Below, piece by piece: positions 36,021-44,394 of a stretch of DNA of 64,000 bases. Every line of letters begins with the position of its first letter. Position 1 is the first letter of the stretch. The notes under the pieces were generated by a model, which was not told where the DNA came from, made no database searches, and saw only the letters and a program-made list of their open reading frames with translations. The DNA is from Acinetobacter puyangensis. Lineage in GTDB: Bacteria; Pseudomonadota; Gammaproteobacteria; Pseudomonadales; Moraxellaceae. Both the position numbers and the translations under genes were made by a program. The stretch lies in the NCBI RefSeq assembly GCF_900096995.1, contig NZ_OANT01000003.1, forward strand, positions 186,001 to 250,000. Reading direction: 5' to 3'.

Positions 36021-36881
36021 ATGATCATGACAAGTTCAAAACAAGACATAATATCGACTGAACAGGCAATTCGATCTGATGTGCTTCAATCTGCCGTACA
36101 TAAAGCCAGAAGCTATGATTGGACGTGGTTGTACAATGGTTTTAGACGCAGTATAGCAATTATCTTATTCTTTATTTTATGGGAATTATTACCACGGCTA
36201 GGGGTAGTCGATGAAGCATTCTTACCGCCCTTTAGCAAAGTATTGGCAGCAGGCTATCATTTGATTGTCAATGGACAATTCTTTGTGCATTTACAGGCCA
36301 GTCTGCTGCGATCACTTAGTGGCTTTATTATCGCTTTAGCGACAGCCATTCCCTTAGGTTTTGCGATTGGCTGGTATCGGGGATTTTCTGATTATTTAAA
36401 TCCTTTACTGGAGTTATTGCGTAATACCAGTGCCTTGGCAGTATTGCCCGTATTTATGCTGTTTTTGGGAATTGGCGAATCATCGAAAATCGCATTGATT
36501 ATTTTTGCCTGCGTTTGGCCGATTTTATTAAATACCATTTCTGCGGTACGTAATGTTGATCCATTATTGATTAAATCTGCCCGTACCTTGGGGCTAAGTG
36601 ATGCGAAATTATTCCGTAAAGTGATTTTACCTGCGGCGGTGCCAACGATCTTTGTCGGTATCCGACTGGCGGGAACTTCTTGTATTTTGGTATTAGTGGC
36701 AGCTGAAATGATCGGTGCAAAAGCTGGATTAGGTTATTTGATTATTTATTCACAATATAACTTTCAGATACCAGAAATGTTTGTGGGGATTATCAGTATT
36801 ACTGCATTTGGTTTTGCATTTAACTATCTTTTATTGGCTGTAGAAAAACATTTTACCGCATGGAATAGGACAGCAGGGTGA
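36021..36881 (+). CDS. Sulfonate-type ABC transporter permease (SsuC-like) 3
   Basis: A 286-residue permease. A soluble N-terminal segment of about 45 residues comes before the first helix; the coupling loop is SARTLGLSDAKLFRKVILPAAVPTIFVGIRLAG. GGAG lies ahead of two possible in-frame starts (36021, 36027). It ends 4 bp inside the next lipoprotein gene. It is more like classical SsuC than the two upstream permeases and may homodimerise. Confidence 0.87.
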   Translation: MIMTSSKQDIISTEQAIRSDVLQSAVHKARSYDWTWLYNGFRRSIAIILFFILWELLPRLGVVDEAFLPPFSKVLAAGYHLIVNGQFFVHLQASLLRSLSGFIIALATAIPLGFAIGWYRGFSDYLNPLLELLRNTSALAVLPVFMLFLGIGESSKIALIIFACVWPILLNTISAVRNVDPLLIKSARTLGLSDAKLFRKVILPAAVPTIFVGIRLAGTSCILVLVAAEMIGAKAGLGYLIIYSQYNFQIPEMFVGIISITAFGFAFNYLLLAVEKHFTAWNRTAG

Positions 36882-37945
36882 TGTTAATGCATTTGAGCAT
36901 ATATAAAAAACCATTTCACATACTGCTCTATTTATTCTTTGGTGGTGTGCTATTGTTATTGAATGGCTGCACTAAAAACACAGAAATAGGCAGTGCAACA
37001 GGTGAATTAAATGTTGTCGGTAAGCCTTTGGAGACATTAAGTTTTAATTATTTAGGTTCGCCAGGTACAGTTACACCCTTGGAACTTGCTGAGGATCTTG
37101 GATATTTAGCACCTGTGAAATTGAATTATGTTGGCATTGCGACAGGCGGACCACAAGGATTACAAGCAGCTTTAACAGGTGATGTGGATATTAGTAGCAC
37201 TTCATTTGTGGGATCAATTGTAAATATTGTCGCCAGTAATGCGCCAGTGGTTGCGGTGGTGGCAGCTTATGGTTCACCACCTGACGATAACAAGGGCTAT
37301 TATGTGCTGGAAGGCAGTCCGATTAAACAGCAACGTGATTTAATTGGTAAAAAAGTTGCGGTCAATATTTTAGGGGCGCAAGCCGAAGTCATGTTAAAAG
37401 AATGGCTGAAACGAGGTGGGCTAACTGCAAGTGAAATTAATCAGGTAACCATGGTGGTTGTTCCACCTGGCAGTGGTGAACAGGCATTGCGCCAAGGGCA
37501 TGTCGATGTTGCAGCATTAACAGGACCTGCCATAGATCGAGGTGGTGTACGGATACTTTATCGTGACTGGGAAATGTTTGGTAATAAAACATTGGGTGGC
37601 TATGCCATGTCCAAGCGTTATCTGGAGAAAAATCCGCATACTGCCCAGCAAGTGGTGACCGGTATTGGTCGAGCCTTGGATTGGGCAAATGCGCATAGCC
37701 GTGAAGAGGTAATTGCCCGTTTTGAACAAATAGTGCTAAAACGCCAGCGGCCAGAAAATACTGAAGCGTTACAATATTGGTATGGCTGGGGCGTTGCTGA
37801 TGGTGGCAAGCTCAAAGATGAAGACTTTCAGATTTGGATTGATTGGTTGGTCAATGATGGACAGCTAAAAGCAGGGCAGGTGCAAGCCAGTCAGGTTTAT
37901 CGTAATGATTATAATGTTGCAGATACCATTAAAAAGGCACATTAA
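36878..37945 (+). CDS. ABC transporter binding lipoprotein (SsuA/TauA-like) 3
   Basis: A 355-residue lipoprotein; hydrophobic helix then lipobox LNGC. The mature sequence (GTVTPLELAEDLGYL, GGPQGLQAALTGDVDISS, RDLIGKKVAVNILGAQAEV) shares its plan with the two tandem copies upstream but is clearly more divergent and lacks their CYC pair. It is the last gene of the operon and overlaps the third permease by 4 bp, so that permease is its probable partner. Confidence 0.85.
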   Translation: MMLMHLSIYKKPFHILLYLFFGGVLLLLNGCTKNTEIGSATGELNVVGKPLETLSFNYLGSPGTVTPLELAEDLGYLAPVKLNYVGIATGGPQGLQAALTGDVDISSTSFVGSIVNIVASNAPVVAVVAAYGSPPDDNKGYYVLEGSPIKQQRDLIGKKVAVNILGAQAEVMLKEWLKRGGLTASEINQVTMVVVPPGSGEQALRQGHVDVAALTGPAIDRGGVRILYRDWEMFGNKTLGGYAMSKRYLEKNPHTAQQVVTGIGRALDWANAHSREEVIARFEQIVLKRQRPENTEALQYWYGWGVADGGKLKDEDFQIWIDWLVNDGQLKAGQVQASQVYRNDYNVADTIKKAH

Positions 37946-38063
37946 TTTTTTGAATGAAAACCATTTGCTGTAATCATGGATAACTAATACGGATTAATGA
38001 TTTTTATCTCACATAAAATTAATGCATTATCACTAATTAAGATTTAAGATCAGGTATAAAGTT

Positions 38064-39209
38064 ATGTCTATTTTAATTCATCCCGACTCACGTCGACTGA
38101 TTAAATCTGAACGTGCCACAGCAATGGTGTATGAAGATAAAAGATCCCGTGCACTATTGGCAAGAATTGAACAAATTGCTTCGAGTGAAGCAAGTGTTTT
38201 AATTATTGGTGATACAGGCACAGGTAAAGAATTGGTGGCTAGACATGTCCATATGTTAAGTCACAGGAAAGATGGTCCCTTTGTTGCAGTCAACTGTGGT
38301 GCTTTTACTGAGTCATTGGCTGAAAGTGAGTTATTCGGGCACGAAAAAGGGGCCTTTACCGGCGCTTTATATCATAAAATGGGTTGGTTTGAAGCCGCCA
38401 ATAATGGCACTTTATTTTTAGATGAAATCGGTGATTTATCTTTAAGCTTACAGGTCAAGTTATTACGCGTGTTACAGGAACGAGAGATTTATCGTGTTGG
38501 TTCATTAAAACCGATTAAATTAAATGTCCGTGTTATTGCGGCAACCAATGTACAATTAGATGAAGCAGTACAAGCAGGTAAATTTCGGGAAGATTTATTT
38601 TATCGCTTAAATGTGGTGAGATTAAAAATCTTACCTTTGGCTGATCGCCCAGATGATATCTTGCCGTTGGCGAATCATTTTGTCACCGAATATAGCCGTA
38701 GATTAGGTTATATTCGTCCAAAATTTAGTCCGGAAGCAGAAAGAAAATTATTAGGTTACCCTTACCCGGGTAATATTCGTGAACTGGAAAATGCTATTCA
38801 TCATGCATTACTTGTCTGCAAGAATAATGAAATACAACCGACAGATTTTTGTTTTGCGACACTTGCACGGCAAGCAAGCCGCCCGGCTTATCGTACTATA
38901 GAAAGTAGTTTTGATAATATTCGATCAACAGAATTCTCACTTGAAAATACTGAAGATCTTTTACCCAAACAAATGTTACAACATGCATTATTAAAAATCT
39001 TCGAGTCGGGTTCAGCATTGTCACATGAAACGATAGACCGATTAATTGAAGAAACTACGATTCGAGTGGCCTATGAATATTGTCATCGTAATCAAATGCA
39101 GACAGCAAAGTTACTGGGCGTCAGTCGTAATGTGGTCAGAAATCGATTATTAAAATTTGGTATCATTGGTGATGAAATGCCATCTATTATCAATATTAAT
39201 GCATTGTAA
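38064..39209 (+). CDS. Sigma-54-dependent activator, SfnR-type (no sensory domain), copy 1
   Basis: Enhancer-binding AAA+ activator of 381 residues. Walker A GDTGTGKE (49-56), the sigma-54 contact loop GAFTGA (96-101) and Walker B LFLDEIGD are intact. The C-terminal Fis-type helix-turn-helix ends with TAKLLGVSRNVVRNRLLKFG. As in Pseudomonas SfnR there is almost no N-terminal regulatory domain, so activity is probably set by expression level. It lies 118 bp after the transporter operon and before msuE. It is a candidate reader of the UAS sites described here. Confidence 0.9.
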   Translation: MSILIHPDSRRLIKSERATAMVYEDKRSRALLARIEQIASSEASVLIIGDTGTGKELVARHVHMLSHRKDGPFVAVNCGAFTESLAESELFGHEKGAFTGALYHKMGWFEAANNGTLFLDEIGDLSLSLQVKLLRVLQEREIYRVGSLKPIKLNVRVIAATNVQLDEAVQAGKFREDLFYRLNVVRLKILPLADRPDDILPLANHFVTEYSRRLGYIRPKFSPEAERKLLGYPYPGNIRELENAIHHALLVCKNNEIQPTDFCFATLARQASRPAYRTIESSFDNIRSTEFSLENTEDLLPKQMLQHALLKIFESGSALSHETIDRLIEETTIRVAYEYCHRNQMQTAKLLGVSRNVVRNRLLKFGIIGDEMPSIININAL

Positions 39210-39245
39210 ATACATATAGAATATTTCCCTGAAAAATTTAATTTT

Positions 39246-39279
39246 AAAATAAGAATAAATAATTAAAACTTCTTATTTT
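39246..39279 (+). terminator. Possible terminator after SfnR-type gene 1
   Basis: AAAATAAGAA (39246-39255) pairs with TTCTTATTTT (39270-39279), 14-nt loop. The stem is AT-rich and there is no T-run, so it is weak. Confidence 0.35.
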
Positions 39280-39375
39280 ATCAGAATATAAATCTGATAT
39301 GGTGTAATTAAAATCTCTAAACTTAATCATTTTTTTTAGAATAAACATCAATGAAATTTTAAATGTATTAAAAGC

Positions 39376-39406
39376 TGTATGTCTTGTTGGACATACACTT
39401 TATTTT
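39376..39406 (+). terminator. Terminator candidate upstream of msuE
   Basis: TGTATGTC (39376-39383) pairs with GACATACA (39390-39397), 6-nt loop, followed by CTTTATTTT. It probably insulates the msuE promoter region from read-through. Confidence 0.6.
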
Positions 39407-39542
39407 ATTGATATTGATTATAGCCTTTCTTAATGAGTTGGTATTTCATATAGGACGATCTATACACAGTGCATTAGTGCTTTTACTTATTCCATGCAAG
39501 GTGAAATAGACCATTTCACAGCAGAGAAAATCAAAACTCGAC

Positions 39543-39569
39543 TGTTGTTCCAGCAACAGTTCATCAACA
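39543..39569 (+). promoter_or_regulatory. Class A UAS for msuE-sfnG operon
   Basis: Perfect TGTTG-N6-CAACA (39543-39558) plus third half-site CAACA at 39565-39569. It starts 99 bp upstream of the -24 element. Confidence 0.75.
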
Positions 39570-39641
39570 CATCAGTGTAGATTAGCCCGACAAAGTACAT
39601 TGATTAAATTTTAAATAATTGAAAAACAATGAAAAATAATT

Positions 39642-39657
39642 TGGCACGATTTTGGCG
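39642..39657 (+). promoter_or_regulatory. Sigma-54 promoter of msuE-sfnG operon
   Basis: TTGGCACG, 4-nt spacer, TGGC. Both the -24 GG and the -12 GC are intact. It is 62 bp upstream of the msuE start codon. Confidence 0.75.
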
Positions 39658-39718
39658 TATATAAACATATATCAGCACATTGCTCTGTCATTTATATTGA
39701 AAAATTAGGTTATATATT

Positions 39719-40417
39719 ATGAGTTCAGTATCTTCAATTCGCCCTTTACGTTTGGTTGCCGTTTCTGGCGCAACAAGTTCACCTTCCAAAACCGAAGCCT
39801 TAATTGATGCGATCGTGGCACAGTTACAACAGCAAATTAATCTTGATATTGAGTATGTCAAATTAAGTCAGATTGGTCATTTACTACATGGTGCGGCACG
39901 ACGTGATTTGCTTGCGCCAGAAATCCAACAGGCACTCGATCATATTGAAAGTGCAGATGCCTTAATTGTGGCCAGTCCGGTTTATCGTGCGTCATATACA
40001 GGATTATTTAAACATTTATTTGATTTTATTGATCAATTTGCATTGGTGGATAAACCTGTTCTGTTGGCAGCAACGGGCGGCAGCGAGCGTCATGCACTGG
40101 TGTTGGAACATCAGTTCCGTCCGTTATTTAGCTTTTTTCAAGCCCATACTTTACCGATTGGGGTGTTTGCTACCGATCAGGATTTTGCAAACTACCACGT
40201 AACAAATCCTGTATTGCTTGAACGTATCCAGTTGGCGGTCACACGGGCAATTCCCCAGTTTTTATTTGCCAGTCAGGTCAATGTTTCTGCTGAGGCACAG
40301 CTTGACAAGGCCTCATCACCATTGAAATTACATCAATTACTGACCACACAATTGCCAACCACATTGTTGGGTTCTATCAATCCACAAATTCAGAAGCTGG
40401 AAGTATCAGCCAGTTAA
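39719..40417 (+). CDS. msuE: NAD(P)H-dependent FMN reductase MsuE/SfnF type
   Basis: A 232-residue flavodoxin-fold reductase that makes FMNH2 for the neighbouring monooxygenase. The phosphate-binding loop SGATSSPSKTEALI lies near residues 15-28. ASPVYRASYTGLFKHLFDF and LLAATGGSERHAL are the other family marks. Its position directly before sfnG is the same pairing as SfnF-SfnG in Pseudomonas, so it could equally be called sfnF. It is first in an operon with a well-formed sigma-54 promoter. Confidence 0.9.
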   Translation: MSSVSSIRPLRLVAVSGATSSPSKTEALIDAIVAQLQQQINLDIEYVKLSQIGHLLHGAARRDLLAPEIQQALDHIESADALIVASPVYRASYTGLFKHLFDFIDQFALVDKPVLLAATGGSERHALVLEHQFRPLFSFFQAHTLPIGVFATDQDFANYHVTNPVLLERIQLAVTRAIPQFLFASQVNVSAEAQLDKASSPLKLHQLLTTQLPTTLLGSINPQIQKLEVSAS

Positions 40418-40486
40418 AATAGTGATCCATTAATCAGCCAACAAAAATCAATTTTTTTAACATTATACAATTTCAGGAGTTTTAAT

Positions 40487-41602
40487 ATGACAACAGTACA
40501 TAAAGAGAGTTCACCAACAGAGATCCGTTTTGCTTATTGGGTGCCGAATGTAAGTGGTGGTTTGGTGGTCAGTAATATTGAACAACGCACCGACTGGGGT
40601 ATTGATTATAACCGTCGTTTGGCACAGGCAGCCGAGCGTAATGGTTTTGATTATGCACTATCGCAAATTCGTTTTACCGCAGGGTATGGTGCGGAATATC
40701 AGCATGAATCGGTGTCTTTCAGTCATGCCATTTTGGCTGCAACAGATAAAATAAAAGTGATTGCTGCGATTTTACCTGGACCATGGAAGCCTGCATTGGC
40801 AGCAAAGCAATTGGCGACTATTGATCAACTGACCAATGGCCGGATTGCAGTCAATATTGTCAGTGGCTGGTTTAAAGGTGAGTTTGATGCGATTGGTGAG
40901 GAATGGCCAGAGCATGATGAACGTTATGTCCGTTCTGAGGAATTTATTCGGAGCTTAAAGGGCATTTGGACACAGGATAATTTTTCATTTGATGGTAAAT
41001 ATTATCAATTTAAAGACTACACATTAAAACCAAAACCATTACAACAACATCCAGAAATTTTTCAGGGCGGTAGTTCCCGTGCGGCACGTGATATGGCTGC
41101 TCGTGTTTCCGATTGGTATTTTACCAATGGCAATAGTGTTGAAGGAATCAAGGCCCAAGTCGATGATATTCGGGAAAAAGCCAAAGCCAATAACCATCAT
41201 GTCAAGATTGGCGTAAATGCGTTCATTATCGCCCGTGATACCGAGGAACAAGCACAGGCTGTGTTACAGGAAATTATTGCCAAAGCCAATCCGGAAGCGG
41301 TCAATGCCTTTGGTGATGCCACCCGTGAAGCAGGTGCGGCAAGTCCGGAAGGTGAAGGGAACTGGGCAAAATCAACCTTTGATGATCTTGTGCAATATAA
41401 CGATGGCTTTAAAACCAATCTGATCGGAACACCACAACAAGTTGCCGAAAGAATTGTGGCATTAAAAGCCGTGGGTGTGGATCTGGTACTGGCAGCCTTT
41501 TTACATTTTATTGAAGAAGTCGAATACTTTGGTGAAAAAGTCTTACCTTTGATACGTGAACTTGAAGCACAACAAAAAGCACAGCTTGAAGAAGCGGTTT
41601 AA
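40487..41602 (+). CDS. sfnG: Dimethyl sulfone monooxygenase SfnG
   Basis: FMNH2-dependent luciferase-like enzyme that converts dimethyl sulfone to methanesulfinate. The 371-residue protein begins with the SfnG-typical FAYWVPNVSGGLVVS and has NGRIAVNIVSGWFKGEF and EIFQGGSSRAARDMAARVS. It differs clearly from SsuD/MsuD (48056) and the DszA-like enzymes. GGAG precedes the ATG. msuE supplies reduced flavin, and MsuC/MsuD encoded at 46.7-49.2 kb would carry the product on to sulfite. Confidence 0.94.
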   Translation: MTTVHKESSPTEIRFAYWVPNVSGGLVVSNIEQRTDWGIDYNRRLAQAAERNGFDYALSQIRFTAGYGAEYQHESVSFSHAILAATDKIKVIAAILPGPWKPALAAKQLATIDQLTNGRIAVNIVSGWFKGEFDAIGEEWPEHDERYVRSEEFIRSLKGIWTQDNFSFDGKYYQFKDYTLKPKPLQQHPEIFQGGSSRAARDMAARVSDWYFTNGNSVEGIKAQVDDIREKAKANNHHVKIGVNAFIIARDTEEQAQAVLQEIIAKANPEAVNAFGDATREAGAASPEGEGNWAKSTFDDLVQYNDGFKTNLIGTPQQVAERIVALKAVGVDLVLAAFLHFIEEVEYFGEKVLPLIRELEAQQKAQLEEAV

Positions 41603-41623
41603 TGAAAGAATGAGGATCATAAA

Positions 41624-42859
41624 ATGACAAGCTTACACGATATTCCAGCGATTGCGTATAGTACAGACTATAAAGCACTCGCACAAAAATACCGTCCGAT
41701 CTTTGATCAAATTACTGCGGGTGCTCTACAACGGGAAAAAGAAAGAATTTTACCTTTTGAACCGATTCTGTGGCTTAAACAAGCAGGCTTTGGTGCGGTT
41801 CGTATCCCTGTTGAGCAGGGTGGTGATGGCGCTTCGATTCCCCAACTTTTTCAGCTATTAATTGAACTCTCCAAAGCAGATTCAAATGTCACGCAAGCCC
41901 TACGTGGACATTTCGCTTTTGTTGAAGATCGCTTGAATGCACAGCGAGATGCCGATCAAAGCCACTGGTTTAAACGCTTTGTTGCTGGTGAAATTGTCGG
42001 TAATGCATGGACAGAAATTGGCAATGTCAAAATCGGTGATGTGATTACCAAGGTCACCAAACAGGGTGAGCAATGGATTGTAAATGGTAAAAAATATTAC
42101 ACCACTGGTAGTATCTTTGCCGACTGGTTTGACCTGTTTGCCCAGATTGAGGAAACAGGTGAGTCTGTGATTGCTGCGACTCGAACGCAACAACAAGGCG
42201 TGACCATAGACGATGATTGGGATGGTTTTGGTCAACGCACCACAGGCAGCGGCACAGCGGTTTTAGTCAATGCTGAGGTAGAAGAAGTGATTCCTTTTGA
42301 TTCACGTTTTAAATATCAAACTGCCTTTTATCAACTATTCCATCTATCAACATTAACAGGCATTGCCCAAGCCGCTGTGGCAGAGTTTACCCAGCAAGTA
42401 CGACAACGTACCCGTGTCTTTAGTCATGGTAATGGTGATCGGGTCGATCAGGATGTACAAGTGCTGCAAGTGATTGGTAAAGCATCGGCACAAGCCTATG
42501 CAGCAGAAGCCATTACCATTCAGGCAGCACAGGCTTCACAACGGGCTTTTCATGCACATTTTTCCCAAGATGAAGAGGCTGAAAAGCACATCAATATTTT
42601 GGCAGAAATCGAATCTGCACAAGGGCAAGTCGTGATTGCTGATCTGGTCTTAGATTTGACCAGTAAATTGTTTAATGTACTTGGTGCTTCGGCAGCAAGT
42701 CGTGACAAAGCATTGGATCGCTTCTGGCGCAATGCACGTACTGTATCTTCTCATAATCCACTTATTTATAAAGAGAAAAGTATTGGCGACTGGGAGGTGA
42801 ATGGTACAGAGCCAATTTATGCATGGCAGATTGGTGGTGGTAGTAAAGAGAACGGCTAG
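41624..42859 (+). CDS. DszC-like FMNH2-dependent monooxygenase (acyl-CoA dehydrogenase fold)
   Basis: A 411-residue paralog of the 6161 gene. QREKERILPFEPILWLKQAGFGAVRIP, KYYTTGSIFADWFDL, DDDWDGFGQRTTGSGTA and LDRFWRNARTVSSHNP are shared motifs. It is the third gene of the msuE-sfnG operon, 21 bp after sfnG. It may oxidise a dimethyl-sulfide-derived or other sulfur compound with FMNH2; members of this branch include SfnC and DszC. A terminator follows. Confidence 0.82.
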   Translation: MTSLHDIPAIAYSTDYKALAQKYRPIFDQITAGALQREKERILPFEPILWLKQAGFGAVRIPVEQGGDGASIPQLFQLLIELSKADSNVTQALRGHFAFVEDRLNAQRDADQSHWFKRFVAGEIVGNAWTEIGNVKIGDVITKVTKQGEQWIVNGKKYYTTGSIFADWFDLFAQIEETGESVIAATRTQQQGVTIDDDWDGFGQRTTGSGTAVLVNAEVEEVIPFDSRFKYQTAFYQLFHLSTLTGIAQAAVAEFTQQVRQRTRVFSHGNGDRVDQDVQVLQVIGKASAQAYAAEAITIQAAQASQRAFHAHFSQDEEAEKHINILAEIESAQGQVVIADLVLDLTSKLFNVLGASAASRDKALDRFWRNARTVSSHNPLIYKEKSIGDWEVNGTEPIYAWQIGGGSKENG

Positions 42860-42869
42860 TCTTGTTTTT

Positions 42870-42907
42870 AAATAAAATGCTTATCGGCAGATGAGCGTTT
42901 TATTTTT
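42870..42907 (+). terminator. Terminator of the msuE-sfnG operon
   Basis: AAATAAAATGCT (42870-42881) pairs with AGCGTTTTATTT (42894-42905; one G-U pair), then TT. It lies just before the XerC/D site at 42981. Confidence 0.75.
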
Positions 42908-42980
42908 GTAGAAAGTGTTATAAAATATTTTAGAGCTATACTCTTTTTTATATAATTTATTCATTATGTTATGGATTTTT

Positions 42981-43008
42981 ATTTCGCATAAGAGATTTTA
43001 TGTTAAAT
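42981..43008 (+). other. XerC/XerD recombination site 1 (dif/pdif-like)
   Basis: 28-bp site: ATTTCGCATAA (XerC-type arm), 6-bp spacer GAGATT, TTATGTTAAAT (XerD-type arm). The XerD arm is identical to that of the E. coli chromosomal dif. Left boundary of the AT-rich accessory insert. Confidence 0.8.
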
Positions 43009-43268
43009 CTTAGGTTTGATAAATTTTATGATAAACCTCTCATTAGTTATTAAAAATCAATCTATTGATAGGTAATTTTTGCCTTTTATCAAATGATCGT
43101 TTGGGTATAGAACAATGATAGGCTAGTTGCCTAAAATTTCTCAAATGAAAGTCTCTTGCTAGTTCAGCACACATCACTATATCCTGAATACGAACTAGCT
43201 CTGGTTGATAATGTTTCATTTTACTTATTTTTATGTTATTAATATTTAAATTACTATTGTATGATGCA

Positions 43269-44000
43269 ATGTCTAGACAAGTTTTACCTAGAGACATTAA
43301 GTTGCTTTATGGCTTATCAGCAGCTAGATGTAATATATGTGAAAAAGTACTATTTGAACCAAAAATCAATGAAGATGGATATGTTCATATAGGTCAAATG
43401 GCACATAATATTGCTTATTCAGAACATGAAAGTGCGCCTAGAGCTATTGATGGCTTATCAGGTGATAATTCATATCAAAACCTAATTTTACTCTGTGCTA
43501 ATGATCATATTAGTGTTGATCAAAACACAGCCCTGTATACAATAGAATATATTAGAACTATCAAAAATAACTTTGAAAACTCTGTTAGAATTAGGTTGAA
43601 TAATGCTGTTAGACCTGATAAATCTTTAGTTGATTTAATTCACTCAAATTATAATTTACAGGCTTTAATTTACAGCTTAAATTTTCCTTTAATTTTATTA
43701 CCTTTTAACATTGGTGATATCATTGATATGGAAAACTTTTTATTAGAACCAAATAGACCTACTTCTTATCCATTCCGAGATGAAAGGTTAAATGGACTTA
43801 TGCTGCCAATTCTAGAATTGGCTCATCAATTGAGTCCATATATAATTTCATATTATTCCCCTTCTAATGTTGGTGATTTAAGACCAATTAGAGAAAAACA
43901 GATCCCTGTTAATGAGCAGGCTGCTATAACAAATATTGTTCAGAACCTATTTCAATCAATATTTAATTGGCTTGAATATTGTCGAATTAACTATAGTTGA
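43269..44000 (+). CDS. HNH-endonuclease-like protein
   Basis: A 243-residue protein with an N-terminal HNH-type zinc domain: CNIC (Cys21, Cys24), then GQMAHNIAY (His46), and QNLILLCANDHISVD (Asn71, Cys76, His80, Asp84). This is the Cx2C...AH...N..LC..H order of HNH nucleases seen in restriction and defence genes. The C-terminal 150 residues match nothing I recognise. The start is uncertain: ATG 43269 has no ribosome site, and an in-frame ATG at 43233 is possible. It is AT-rich unlike its neighbours and sits alone between two XerC/D sites, so it is probably acquired. Confidence 0.7.
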   Translation: MSRQVLPRDIKLLYGLSAARCNICEKVLFEPKINEDGYVHIGQMAHNIAYSEHESAPRAIDGLSGDNSYQNLILLCANDHISVDQNTALYTIEYIRTIKNNFENSVRIRLNNAVRPDKSLVDLIHSNYNLQALIYSLNFPLILLPFNIGDIIDMENFLLEPNRPTSYPFRDERLNGLMLPILELAHQLSPYIISYYSPSNVGDLRPIREKQIPVNEQAAITNIVQNLFQSIFNWLEYCRINYS

Positions 44001-44005
44001 TTTTG

Positions 44006-44038
44006 AGTGGGATTATATTTTCATTATCAGATCCCACT
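44006..44038 (+). terminator. Hairpin after the HNH gene
   Basis: AGTGGGAT and ATCCCACT form a perfect 8-bp stem with a 17-nt loop, 6 bp past the stop codon. No T-run follows, so terminator function is tentative. Confidence 0.4.
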
Positions 44039-44233
44039 AATAGTGATGTGTGCTGAAAAACAGGATTGTTTAAAGTGGTAAATTATACATTCTGATTAGG
44101 CATTTTATCCCAAGTCTTGTCCGCAGAAATTGGGGATAATTTAGGCACTGTATGAATTGATAATACAGATGAAAAGTTAAATTTGACTAAAAAGAAACCA
44201 ATTTATTGGCGAAATATATCAGAGCTGTATAAA

Positions 44234-44265
44234 AAAGAGCCGATATATTTCTATATCGGCTCTTT
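44234..44265 (-). terminator. Terminator of the serine protease gene
   Basis: Perfect 14-bp stem (44234-44247 and 44252-44265) with a TTTC loop. On the minus strand it is followed by TTT, fitting the serine protease gene that ends at 44395. The rest of 44001-44394 has no recognisable gene; a short open stretch after 44183 is not convincing. Confidence 0.75.
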
Positions 44266-44326
44266 GCTGTTTATTAGGTTTTTATATTTATTTAAATATT
44301 TGATTTTAAATGAAAATATTTAATTA

Positions 44327-44360
44327 ATTTCGCATAACCATAAGCACCATTATGTTAAAT
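44327..44360 (+). other. XerC/XerD site 2, with expanded 12-bp centre
   Basis: Both arms are perfect (ATTTCGCATAA at 44327-44337, TTATGTTAAAT at 44350-44360), but they are separated by 12 bp (CCATAAGCACCA) rather than 6. The extra 6 bp look like a tandem copy of CATAAS from the arm edge. Confidence 0.7.
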
Positions 44361-44394
44361 ATGATTTAAGAAGTATGCTAATAATTTAATATAA

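Noticed and set aside
43043-43297. Minus-strand open frame of 84 residues in the Xer insert
   Set aside because: It overlaps the start of the HNH gene, lacks a ribosome site, and shows no family features.
44183-44323. Open stretch between the HNH and protease genes
   Set aside because: It runs through the perfect terminator hairpin and has no start codon with a ribosome site.
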